25,698 nt of DNA from Bacteroidales bacterium (GTDB lineage: Bacteria > Bacteroidota > Bacteroidia > Bacteroidales > UBA3663), in the NCBI GenBank assembly GCA_004557315.1, contig SFEH01000020.1, forward strand, positions 1 through 25,698, given 5' to 3'. The notes beneath the pieces were generated by a model. The model had not been told where the DNA came from. It searched no databases and was given only the letters and a program-made list of their open reading frames with translations. Every line of letters starts with the position of its first letter. The first letter of the stretch is position 1. The translations under genes and the position numbers were made by a program. This document shows, piece by piece, positions 1 through 8,010 of this stretch.

Positions 1-335
1 CTATCTGCTGTGGTAGGCCGATGAAAGAACTGGAGGCGAACACTGTCGATGCATCGGTTGAGGCTCATGTTCCATTGGTGAAATGTGAAAAGAAGTGCGA
101 CGTTGCTCATCCTTGCTATGAGGTGAGTGTCACCGTTGGTTCAACTTTGCATCCTTCAACGATAGAGCATCATATCAGCTTCATTGTACTTGCAACAGAA
201 AGTGGAGGAGATATAAAGATTCTCACTCCAAAAATGGAACCGAAAGCCACCTTCTGCTGTTTGTCTAAACCTCTTGCTGTCTATGCTTACTGCAATCTGC
301 ATCAGTTGTGGAAAGCTCCAGTTTCTTGTCTCTGA
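1..335 (+). CDS. dfx: Desulfoferrodoxin / superoxide reductase, 3' part only
   Basis: Superoxide reductase reduces superoxide to hydrogen peroxide in the cytoplasm of anaerobes. The reading frame is open from base 3 and ends with TGA at 333-335; the 5' end lies outside the window. Numbering from the Met at 21-23, the mononuclear iron site (four His and one Cys) is visible as His16 (AHVP), His44 (TLHP), His50 or His51 (EHHI), Cys91 and His94 (YCNLH). Just upstream, ICCGRPM contains the Cys-Cys pair that in two-iron desulfoferrodoxins helps bind the N-terminal rubredoxin-like iron, so the full protein is probably the two-iron type; the other two cysteines cannot be seen. The usual Glu-Lys-His of the active-site loop reads Glu14-Ala15-His16. 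The Met at 21 aligns with the internal GEPM of relatives, so it is not the true start. The gene converges with ftsZ. Confidence 0.9.
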   Translation, partial: ICCGRPMKELEANTVDASVEAHVPLVKCEKKCDVAHPCYEVSVTVGSTLHPSTIEHHISFIVLATESGGDIKILTPKMEPKATFCCLSKPLAVYAYCNLHQLWKAPVSCL

Positions 336-352
336 TGATTTGGTCTATTTAT

Positions 353-400
353 GAATCGCAAAAGGCTCTTTGCAGCACTGCAAAGAGCCTTTTGCGATTC
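353..400. terminator. Bidirectional palindromic terminator between dfx and ftsZ
   Basis: Bases 353-374 and 379-400 are exact reverse complements, giving a 22-bp stem around a GCAC loop (23 bp if the loop's outer G and C also pair). The core GGCTCTTTGCAG / CTGCAAAGAGCC is preceded by AAAA and followed by TTTT, so either strand reads as a hairpin followed by a short T run. It lies 18 bases after the dfx stop and 9 bases after the ftsZ stop, between convergent genes, which fits shared termination. Confidence 0.85.
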
Positions 401-408
401 TTGTCTGA

Positions 409-2175
409 TCATTGTCGTTGTTTGTGGAACTTCGCTTTCAGTTCTCCAAGTTCTTCCACTGAACGGTTGTATGCAGGCAATTTCTCAATGAGATTGATAA
501 GTTCTTCGTTCGATAGTTCCTCGTCATCAAGCACATAGTATGCCTTGCGAGCAATGTCGATGTGCATGTTGTTGGCCAGTTCTGCACCATAGTATTTGGT
601 TATCTCTCCAATTCCCTCAAGTACAGACGATGCTGGCTTTGGTTGAGGTATGACAGGCTGTTCCGTTCTGACAGGTTGTGCAGACTGGATAGGCTGAGAG
701 GTCTGTGTTGTTGGAGCCTGCTGTATAGGTTGCGAAACCTGGGTAGGCTGGACAACGGGTGCTTGCTGAATAGGCTGCCCTGATGGTGCTTGGCTGATTG
801 TCTCTACTTTCGCTATAGGTTGTTCTTCAACAACCTGTATCATTGGACTTTCTTCAATTGGGGTAGTATCCTCAATTGAAGAAAGTCGGTTTTGCTCAGT
901 ATCGACAGCAGGACCAGTAGCAACTGCTGGCGTGTCATCATCTTCATCTTGTGCAGATAAAGAATCTGTCACTGCGACTCCTTGAACGCTCTCCTCAGGA
1001 ATCTCCATTTGTTGTTCTGCCTGTTCTTCTTCAGGCAGCTCCTCCGCATTGCCTTGTTCTGGTTCAGTCCCTATTGTAGAGTCATCAGCTGTCGTCTCTG
1101 TTGGTTCATCCTCTATTACATTATTCTTTGCTGCCGATCTGTCCAACTCGGGTTTGATTCCGCCGTTTTCGTCCATCTCAAAACCACTGGCAAGGATGAT
1201 CAACTTAACGTTTTCGCCGAGAGAATTATCGACCATGGCACCCCAAATGACCTTAATGTCTGGATTAAGGGATCTTACGAAATTGTTGACCTCTGCAATC
1301 TCTGCCATTGACACAGGATGAGTTTCGCTGAAACATATCTCGAACAGAAGATGCTTGGCATTTGAGATGTCATTGTCTTGAAGCAGAGGAGATGTGATAG
1401 CTTCCTTTATGGCTGCAGTGACACGGTTTTCTCCTTTGGCACTACCAGTACTGATCAGAGCTACACCACCATTTCGAAGCGTAGTGCTTACATCGGCAAA
1501 GTCGAGGTTCATGTATCCTTCGATATTGATAATGTCTGAAATACTCTTTGCAGCAACAGTTAGTGTGTCATCAGCCTTCTTGAATGCATTGAAGAAGTTG
1601 AAGTCTGGATAGATATCTATAAGACGATTATTGTTGACTACAAGAAGCGCATCGACATGTTCCTTTATAGCCTTGACACCTTCTAACGCCATCAGAATCT
1701 TGTCGCGGCCTTCAAACTCAAATGGTATAGTGACAATACCGACAGTGAGGATGCCAAGCTCATGTGCAATACGGGCTACAATTGGTGCTGCACCTGTGCC
1801 GGTTCCTCCTCCCATGCCAGCTGTGATGAATACCATTTCAGTTCCGTCTTGAAGAGCAGCACGTATCTGATCCTCATATTGCAAGGCGTATTGACGGGCT
1901 ACCTCTGGCTTCGCTCCTGCGCCCAGTCCCTTGTCAGAAATCTGAAGTTTGTTGGGGATAGGAGAGCCTTTCAAAGCTTGATAATCAGTATTGATGATTA
2001 GGAATGAGACATCTTGTATTCCTTCCTGGAACATGTGACGAACTGCATTCGAACCACCACCGCCTACGCCAACGACCTTGATGATGGCGCGACCAGTCTC
2101 TGTGGCTTTGTAGTCGAAGTCCAATGTGCTATTGTCTTCGTTCTGCCATTCTATTGGTTTCTGTATATTATCCAT
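409..2175 (-). CDS. ftsZ: Cell division GTPase FtsZ, with long linker and extended C-terminal tail
   Basis: FtsZ is the tubulin-like GTPase that polymerises at mid-cell into the Z-ring. The protein has 588 residues; FtsZ is usually about 350-450. The GTPase and polymerisation domains span about 29-335, with the nucleotide loop GGGTGTG at 122-128 and the T7 catalytic loop NLDFADV at 223-229. Residues 340-450 are acidic and low in complexity. Residues 450-515 are rich in Gln, Pro, Thr and Val with repeated QPIQ units. Residues 516-588 look helical and end in a basic stretch; EKLPAYNR (564-571) resembles the short conserved peptide by which FtsZ binds FtsA and other partners. The gene is last in the dcw cluster, 46 bp after ftsA and just before the hairpin at 353-400. 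Identity is certain; the role of the long tail is inferred. Confidence 0.98.
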   Translation of the reverse strand: MDNIQKPIEWQNEDNSTLDFDYKATETGRAIIKVVGVGGGGSNAVRHMFQEGIQDVSFLIINTDYQALKGSPIPNKLQISDKGLGAGAKPEVARQYALQYEDQIRAALQDGTEMVFITAGMGGGTGTGAAPIVARIAHELGILTVGIVTIPFEFEGRDKILMALEGVKAIKEHVDALLVVNNNRLIDIYPDFNFFNAFKKADDTLTVAAKSISDIINIEGYMNLDFADVSTTLRNGGVALISTGSAKGENRVTAAIKEAITSPLLQDNDISNAKHLLFEICFSETHPVSMAEIAEVNNFVRSLNPDIKVIWGAMVDNSLGENVKLIILASGFEMDENGGIKPELDRSAAKNNVIEDEPTETTADDSTIGTEPEQGNAEELPEEEQAEQQMEIPEESVQGVAVTDSLSAQDEDDDTPAVATGPAVDTEQNRLSSIEDTTPIEESPMIQVVEEQPIAKVETISQAPSGQPIQQAPVVQPTQVSQPIQQAPTTQTSQPIQSAQPVRTEQPVIPQPKPASSVLEGIGEITKYYGAELANNMHIDIARKAYYVLDDEELSNEELINLIEKLPAYNRSVEELGELKAKFHKQRQ

Positions 2176-2221
2176 TTGTTGTATTTATTATCGAGTTTTG
2201 TAATCAAGAGCCTTAATCCTA

Positions 2222-3472
2222 TTATTCATCTATTCCAGAGAAAAGATCTCGGAAGAAACTTCCAATTCCAGGGCGTCTGCTTGCCTTTGGTGTTGATTCT
2301 TGGAGTTTCTTTGTTTCATTTGCTTTTTCGGAATTTTTTTGCTCTTGGACTGTCGGTTTTACTGTACTTGGCTGTATCACAGGTTTTGGTTGTTCTATTA
2401 CTGGCTTGCTTTCACAGTCAGCAGTACACAGTGAAATCATTGTCGTGAGCGAAGAGAACTGTGGTTTGCGATCTGACAGACCAAAACAGATGCCACTGAA
2501 TCCACGTGCCATGATGCGACTTATGCCAAGTTTCTCTCGTATCAATGAGTTAAGCCCATTCTGGAGAGAAGCACCACCAGTGAGAACGCATCCTGCAGCG
2601 AGGCGATCTTTGCATCCTGACAGTTCTATCTGTCTTGCAATATTGGCGGCAATTTCTTCATATCGGCACTGACTTACAATGTCAAGTTCTTCCATTGCAA
2701 TCTTCTTCTTTTCAGCTTCCTCCAAGGGGAGGTCATTGGCCATTGCAATATCTTGGGTGACTGAATTGCCTCCCAAAGGTATGGTCGCAAGATGTTGTAA
2801 CATTCCACCGACATAGATTGATACTGAAGTGAGCGAATGACCGATGTCAACAAGACAGCAGCCTCGCTGTTTCTCGTCTGGTGAGAGAACCTGAGCCACC
2901 GATAGAGGAGTAGCAATGATTCCAGCAAGACGTATGCCTGTTCGCTCCATGGCATTGTGCACACCGAGACAGAGTCGTTTCTGTCCAACGATAAGCTGGT
3001 GGTGTGCTATGAGCTTGTTACCAGTGCGACCATTTGGATTGAGACAGTCAATATCATCGAGAGTATAACCAATAGGCTCCAAACCAAGGATATCATAGTT
3101 GTCGATCGTCAAGCCAAGACTTTCCTGTCGCAACGTGGTAATGATTTCGTTGCTGACCGAACGTCCTTCTTCGAGAACAATGCCAGGATGGTGCAGGACA
3201 TTGTGGATCGAGATGCCATTGATGCCCACATATGCAGCCTCAATACCTCGGCAATCTACTGATTTGATTCGATTGTTCAACTTCATGACAAGGCTTTTGA
3301 TATGTCCTGCCGTTGCTTCAGTATCTACTATACAGCCTTTGCGGATACATCCCAAGGTCTGTTCTGTTTCGATTGCTGCAATCTCGTAGTTGCCATTCTG
3401 ATCACGCCATGCAGCTGCAGCGCAAATGCGTGATGAGCCAATCTGTATGGCACAAATTAGGGTTCTACTCAT
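2222..3472 (-). CDS. ftsA: Cell division protein FtsA, membrane anchor of the Z-ring
   Basis: FtsA is an actin-fold protein that ties FtsZ filaments to the inner membrane and recruits later division proteins. The protein has 416 residues, close to the family norm. The adenosine motif VLTGGAS is at 296-302. The first phosphate loop reads AIQIGSS (8-14), with Gln10 where actin-fold ATPases carry an acidic residue. The second reads LVDIGHSLTSVSIY (207-220), which lacks the usual Gly-Gly-Gly-Thr. A Pro/Lys/Glu-rich linker (about 355-400) leads to an amphipathic helix, GIGSFFRDLFSGIDE (402-416), the expected membrane-targeting sequence. It sits 12 bp after ftsQ and 46 bp before ftsZ. Identity is secure from fold motifs and position; whether it hydrolyses ATP is uncertain. 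Confidence 0.96.
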   Translation of the reverse strand: MSRTLICAIQIGSSRICAAAAWRDQNGNYEIAAIETEQTLGCIRKGCIVDTEATAGHIKSLVMKLNNRIKSVDCRGIEAAYVGINGISIHNVLHHPGIVLEEGRSVSNEIITTLRQESLGLTIDNYDILGLEPIGYTLDDIDCLNPNGRTGNKLIAHHQLIVGQKRLCLGVHNAMERTGIRLAGIIATPLSVAQVLSPDEKQRGCCLVDIGHSLTSVSIYVGGMLQHLATIPLGGNSVTQDIAMANDLPLEEAEKKKIAMEELDIVSQCRYEEIAANIARQIELSGCKDRLAAGCVLTGGASLQNGLNSLIREKLGISRIMARGFSGICFGLSDRKPQFSSLTTMISLCTADCESKPVIEQPKPVIQPSTVKPTVQEQKNSEKANETKKLQESTPKASRRPGIGSFFRDLFSGIDE

Positions 3473-3484
3473 CTTGTTTATTTG

Positions 3485-4225
3485 TTATTTGTTAGGTTTT
3501 TCTCCTACGACTTGGTTGTCAAACTTTACATTGATAACCTTATAAAAGTTCCAACCCTTACGGCTTAATACCTTGTCGTAGAACTTGCGTACATTGTTGA
3601 GTTTTTTTTCACAGTTTTCGGCTGTGCCAAGTAGTATTGTATGTGTGCCGACACGTGGAATCAGTTCGATATCTCCGTTGGTCTTGACATATATCTGAGT
3701 GATATTCTGCCTCCAGAATTTATTGTCGTTGAGATATTGAGCAAGCACGTATAAATCATTGCTTGCCTTTTCTTTACTGATGTTTCCTGTGGCAAGAGGG
3801 ATTTGCATTGGCACAATGTTTTGAACAGGCATGATGAATCCTTCGCGGTCAACATAGAAGTCTCCTTGACTAATACTCTTTACGCGCAAAATAGGATGGC
3901 GCTGGTCAATGTCGATATGCAGCACACTGTCTGGAGAATGATAGCAGTGTGCTTTCTTGATGAGTTTATTGCGTTCGAGCACTTTCGATATTGCAAGGGT
4001 GTTGACCGAATCAAATGGTTGACCCACTGGGTTGATCTTTGCATGCCGCAACTGCTGCATCACATCGGCTTTGGTGACAAATGCCTGATCATCAACATCT
4101 GTGATGCTGATTTCAATGTCATTGTATTTTGGTGGTGTGCTGCCAATGCGATATACAACTCCAGCTATTGCCAGATAGCTTATCAGCATTATCGCTACTA
4201 CCAATGCTAATATTTTTCTTGCCAT
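3485..4225 (-). CDS. ftsQ: Cell division protein FtsQ
   Basis: FtsQ is a bitopic inner-membrane protein that, with FtsL and FtsB in model species, links the cytoplasmic Z-ring to the septal peptidoglycan synthases. The protein has 246 residues. A short cytoplasmic start (MARK) is followed by a membrane segment at about 5-25, then a periplasmic part whose residues about 36-107 fit a POTRA-like domain (ITDVDDQAFVTKADVMQQL). The rest matches the FtsQ beta domain in length. Sequence conservation in this family is low, so the call rests on topology, size and its place between murC (13 bp upstream) and ftsA (12 bp downstream), the standard dcw order. Confidence 0.92.
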   Translation of the reverse strand: MARKILALVVAIMLISYLAIAGVVYRIGSTPPKYNDIEISITDVDDQAFVTKADVMQQLRHAKINPVGQPFDSVNTLAISKVLERNKLIKKAHCYHSPDSVLHIDIDQRHPILRVKSISQGDFYVDREGFIMPVQNIVPMQIPLATGNISKEKASNDLYVLAQYLNDNKFWRQNITQIYVKTNGDIELIPRVGTHTILLGTAENCEKKLNNVRKFYDKVLSRKGWNFYKVINVKFDNQVVGEKPNK

Positions 4226-4238
4226 AAGTATTATTTAA

Positions 4239-5621
4239 CTAACCTAAACACTCAACTGTTTCAGGAAGAAGCCGTTCGATGTCAACGCCTGCTCCCATCA
4301 TTACTACGACATCAAGTTTGCCTGCGTCCTTGAGAGACTTGAGACATTGAGTGAGTGCTGATTGCATCACACAACGTTTGTCATTGCTTTCAATCATGTT
4401 GAGAAGCCATTCTGAAGTCACGCCTTGTATTGGCTGTTCTCGTGCAGGATAAATCGGCAGCAGAATGGTGCGATCTGGAATGCTGAGGGCTTCAGCAAAA
4501 CCTTCGACCAGATCATGAGTGCGCGAATAGAGATGAGGTTGGAATACCACTGTGACATGACGTCCTGCGAATAACTGTCTGACTGAATTGAGGCTGGCTT
4601 TGATTTCGTCAGGGTGATGTGCGTAATCGTCCATCAAGACGAGGTCTTCACGCTTGATATAAAAGTCGAAGCGACGTTTTGCTCCTTCAAACGACTTGAG
4701 AGCAGTGCGCATCTCATCTTCGGTACAGCCATTGATCAGACACAGAGCCAATGCTGCTGTTGCATTCTCGACATTGATTGGTGCTGGTACTCCAGGTTCC
4801 ATATCACGCATGACGATGCCTTCTTCCTTGGCTACAAAATCAAAAAGTATTGTGCCATTACCTATTCTAATATTTGTTGCAAAATAGTCGGCCTCTTCAT
4901 TGACAGCATATTCTGCATATCGAACACCTTCCTGTAGTCTCATCTCCACTTTTATACCCTTTCGCTTGAGCAGCAATCCTCCTGGTCGGACGAGTGATGA
5001 GAAGTGTGCGAAACTGTCGCGGTATGCTTCTTCTGTTCCATAAATGTCGAGATGGTCAGGGTCGCACGATGTTATCACAGCCTGATACGGTGACAGTGTA
5101 TGGAATGAACGGTCGAACTCATCAGCTTCGATAACCGTCAGGTCGGATTTTGCCGACAGCATGAAATTCGAGCCGTAAGGCTTCAATATGCCTCCGAGGA
5201 AGGCATTACAATCTATGTGGCTTTGCTTTAGTATGTGTGCCACCATCGAAGATGTCGTGGTCTTGCCATGTGTGCCACTGATGCAGAGTCCTCGTTTTTC
5301 TCGGGTGATAATGCCAAGAAGCTGTGATCGCTTCATGACCTTAAAGCCGTTCTGTTGGAAATAACAGAGTTCCCCGTGGTCTTTAGGGATTGCAGGTGTA
5401 TAGCAGATGATGGTTTCGTCTGGGTTCTTGAAAACAGGATCAACGGCTTCGATATCGTCTTCGAAGTGAATGTCAATGCCTTCTGAAATGAGTGTTTCAG
5501 TGAGAGAAGAAGGTGTCTTGTCATATCCGCCTACTTTATATCCCTCTGCTTTGAAATAACGTTCAAGAGCAGACATTCCGATACCGCCCGCACCAACAAA
5601 ATATATAGATTTCATAGTCAT
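4239..5621 (-). CDS. murC: UDP-N-acetylmuramate--L-alanine ligase MurC
   Basis: MurC adds L-alanine to UDP-MurNAc using ATP, the first step of the peptide stem, in the cytoplasm. The protein has 460 residues, normal for the family. The N-terminal Rossmann motif GAGGIGM is at 10-16 and the ATP loop GTHGKTTT at 116-123; His in place of Asn in this loop is typical of MurC and Mpl rather than MurD or MurE. DDYAHHP of the central and C-terminal domains is also present. Mpl is about the same size, but the dcw position favours MurC. The start ATG overlaps the murG stop by four bases (ATGA, 5618-5621), which suggests translational coupling. A second in-frame ATG two codons later (MKSIYFVGAGG) is an alternative start. 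Confidence 0.96.
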   Translation of the reverse strand: MTMKSIYFVGAGGIGMSALERYFKAEGYKVGGYDKTPSSLTETLISEGIDIHFEDDIEAVDPVFKNPDETIICYTPAIPKDHGELCYFQQNGFKVMKRSQLLGIITREKRGLCISGTHGKTTTSSMVAHILKQSHIDCNAFLGGILKPYGSNFMLSAKSDLTVIEADEFDRSFHTLSPYQAVITSCDPDHLDIYGTEEAYRDSFAHFSSLVRPGGLLLKRKGIKVEMRLQEGVRYAEYAVNEEADYFATNIRIGNGTILFDFVAKEEGIVMRDMEPGVPAPINVENATAALALCLINGCTEDEMRTALKSFEGAKRRFDFYIKREDLVLMDDYAHHPDEIKASLNSVRQLFAGRHVTVVFQPHLYSRTHDLVEGFAEALSIPDRTILLPIYPAREQPIQGVTSEWLLNMIESNDKRCVMQSALTQCLKSLKDAGKLDVVVMMGAGVDIERLLPETVECLG

Positions 5622-6721
5622 TTCTTTTTCTTTGCTTCTTCAATTACAATCTTTGCAATGGTATCGGCAGCCCCGAATAGTCCCATTGCTTTTGCTTTTT
5701 CCTCCATTGCCTTTATCCTGTCTTTGTTGGCAATGAGGTTGATTGCCTCTGTGACAAGTTTCTGTTTAGCCTCGCTGTTAGCAACGAGAATAGCGGCATC
5801 TTTTGTCGAAAGTGCCTTGGCATTGGCTGTCTGGTGATCTTCTGCTGCAGTTGGCAATGGCACAAGTATAGAAGCCTTGCCTATGAGGCATATCTCATTG
5901 ACGGCTCCTGCACCTGATCGTGAGATGACAACGTCGGCAGCACGATAAGCCTTTGCCATGTCAGTGACGAAACTCGTCGGATGCACCAGTTTTGTCTGTT
6001 TTGCAGCTGCTATGTCGTTCCACTTGTCACCATCGGCCTTCCCGGTTTGCCATAACACTTGTATTCCAGCGGATTCAAGTAGCTCTATTCCATCTGCTAT
6101 GCTCTCGTTGATGCTGCGTGCACCCAGACTACCGCCTGTGACGAAGATGGTAGGGCGGTCTGGGTCAAGCCCGAATGCCTGACGCGCTTCGGCAACAGTC
6201 GCTTCACACTCAAGCAAAGACTGGCGCACAGGATTGCCGGTCATGACGATGCGGTCAGCAGGAAAGAATCGTTCCATATTTGGGTATGCCACACATATTT
6301 TCCTTGCATGCTTGGCAAGTTTCTGGTTGGTAACCCCAGCAAAGCCATTCTGCTCCTGTAAGACGTATGGGACACCAAGAGAACAGGCTGCTTTCAAGGC
6401 TGCAGCACTCGCATAGCCACCTACACCTACTGCAATGTCAGGATTGAACTCCTTTATGATTTTCTTTGCCATGAATGTGCTTCTCAAAAGGTCGAGAAGC
6501 ACCATGATATTCTTCGGATGGTATAGAGGTCGCAAGAATCCTCTTACCGGTAGCCCGATGATATTGTAACCTTCGGCAGGTACCTTCTCCATCTCCATGC
6601 GGCCATTGGCTCCGATGAAGAGAAATTCTGTATCTGGAAGAGCTTTTTTTATCGCATTGGCTATCGATACGGCAGGAAAGATATGTCCGCCTGTACCTCC
6701 GCCACTCACTATTACTTTCAT
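5618..6721 (-). CDS. murG: Lipid II synthase MurG (GlcNAc transferase)
   Basis: MurG transfers GlcNAc from UDP-GlcNAc to lipid I on the inner face of the membrane, giving lipid II. The protein has 367 residues, the usual length. The N-terminal Gly-rich acceptor loop GGGTGGHIFPA is at 7-17, QEQNGFAG at 122-129, the second Gly-rich loop GGSLGA at 196-201, and the UDP-GlcNAc site RSGAGAVNE at 268-276 followed by DHQTANA. No signal peptide or membrane segment is seen, which fits a peripheral protein. It overlaps ftsW by four bases at its start and murC by four at its end. This tight packing joins the lipid II synthase to the SEDS polymerase gene and to MurC. Confidence 0.97.
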   Translation of the reverse strand: MKVIVSGGGTGGHIFPAVSIANAIKKALPDTEFLFIGANGRMEMEKVPAEGYNIIGLPVRGFLRPLYHPKNIMVLLDLLRSTFMAKKIIKEFNPDIAVGVGGYASAAALKAACSLGVPYVLQEQNGFAGVTNQKLAKHARKICVAYPNMERFFPADRIVMTGNPVRQSLLECEATVAEARQAFGLDPDRPTIFVTGGSLGARSINESIADGIELLESAGIQVLWQTGKADGDKWNDIAAAKQTKLVHPTSFVTDMAKAYRAADVVISRSGAGAVNEICLIGKASILVPLPTAAEDHQTANAKALSTKDAAILVANSEAKQKLVTEAINLIANKDRIKAMEEKAKAMGLFGAADTIAKIVIEEAKKKK

Positions 6722-7962
6722 AAGCTTTCAATTTGTACTTGTGGAACTTCATGCGCTTCGCGTTCGGCTTTGACAATTCTGCTGAGAGCAAGGATGATGC
6801 CGAATGAAACGCTTGTCAGTAGGATGCTCGATCCTCCTCGGCTTATCAACGGAAGAGGTTGACCTGTCACGAACATTGCATCCGTGCACACACCGATGTG
6901 CATCAGTGCTTGGATTGTCATTATTGTCGGCAGGGCTATCATCAGCAATCTCACGTATGGGTCGGATGTCTTGCCTGAAAGGTAGAAGCATCGCCCAAGA
7001 AGAACGAGATATAGCAGCATCACGAATAGAGCTCCGATAAATCCTGTCTCTTCAAAAATGATGGCATATATATAGTCAGAATATGCCTCAGGAAGAAGGT
7101 CTCTAAGCTGGCTGTTGCCAATGAATTTGCCAAAAGGATAACTGTTGGCAAGGGCCATGTGGGCATGTATCACCTGTGCATTGTCATCATTAGGACGTTG
7201 GTCAGCCAACGGTATATCGTCTTTGTCGAAGATACGGCTTGCCCATGTGTGTGCTCGGTTGAGGGGACCAAGATCTACATATTCCTTATTGGCTGTGACA
7301 TTGGAAACATCCCACTCGTGGAGTCCAAACAAGGCAGCTGCCCCTATTCCGCCAACTATAAGCAGACAATACAGGGTGCGACGAATATACAATGCTTTGA
7401 CACCACCAACCCATAGCACGGAAAGCGAAGCCATTCCTATGATAAGAGCAGTAGAGAGGTTCTGGGTCATGATAGGCAGGCCAACTGCTCCTGCAATGAG
7501 CAGATAAAACCAGAATCTGTAGAGCTGAATGTTCTTGCGGAAAAGAGAGAAACGATAGTAAAAATCGTCGCTCGTGGTTATTGCAAGACAGAGTGTCATC
7601 ATCAGTCCCACCTTACAAAACTCCGCAGGCTGTAATCCAGCTACATCACGTACAGCTCCGTTGACCGTTCTACCCATGACAGGAAGCATAATCAGTCCAC
7701 CAATTCCCAGCAGATACAATAGTACTCCCCAGTTGCGGATTGCTTTGGCATTGAGGCTTTGAAAGATCAGCACAGCGCCAAGACCCCAGAAGAGAAACTC
7801 CATGTGCCTGAACACGGGGTCTGTACTCGTCAAGGATTTATAAACCAATCGGCTCGACGCGCTGAACATCTCAATGACTGAGATGAAGAATAGCAACCAG
7901 TAGATTCCCCAGATCCAGTTGTCGCCTCTCATTATTGAACCTATGAACGTTTTCTTTTCCAT
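6718..7962 (-). CDS. ftsW: Septal peptidoglycan polymerase FtsW (SEDS family)
   Basis: FtsW polymerises lipid II into glycan strands at the septum together with its class B penicillin-binding partner, here the FtsI encoded upstream. The protein has 414 residues and about ten hydrophobic segments. The large extracytoplasmic loop ends in LPEAYSDYIYAII, and Asp296 aligns with the catalytic Asp of SEDS enzymes. The C-terminal signature PLPLISRGGSS is at 369-379. The segment before it reads ALMHIGVCTDAMFVTGQ, where many FtsW have Asn for His355 and Gly-Leu-Leu-Pro for the Asp361 stretch. FtsW is preferred over RodA because the gene lies inside the dcw cluster, 48 bp after murD and overlapping murG by four bases. 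Confidence 0.95.
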   Translation of the reverse strand: MEKKTFIGSIMRGDNWIWGIYWLLFFISVIEMFSASSRLVYKSLTSTDPVFRHMEFLFWGLGAVLIFQSLNAKAIRNWGVLLYLLGIGGLIMLPVMGRTVNGAVRDVAGLQPAEFCKVGLMMTLCLAITTSDDFYYRFSLFRKNIQLYRFWFYLLIAGAVGLPIMTQNLSTALIIGMASLSVLWVGGVKALYIRRTLYCLLIVGGIGAAALFGLHEWDVSNVTANKEYVDLGPLNRAHTWASRIFDKDDIPLADQRPNDDNAQVIHAHMALANSYPFGKFIGNSQLRDLLPEAYSDYIYAIIFEETGFIGALFVMLLYLVLLGRCFYLSGKTSDPYVRLLMIALPTIMTIQALMHIGVCTDAMFVTGQPLPLISRGGSSILLTSVSFGIILALSRIVKAEREAHEVPQVQIESL

Positions 7963-8010
7963 TGAAGTTGATTCGTGTTCAGCTAATCTTTTCTATATAA
8001 CAATCATTTA

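Noticed and set aside
2176..2221. A separate ftsZ promoter in the ftsA-ftsZ gap
   Set aside because: The 46-bp gap shows no TAnnTTTG box on the minus strand, so I could not support a promoter, although ftsZ often has one inside ftsA.
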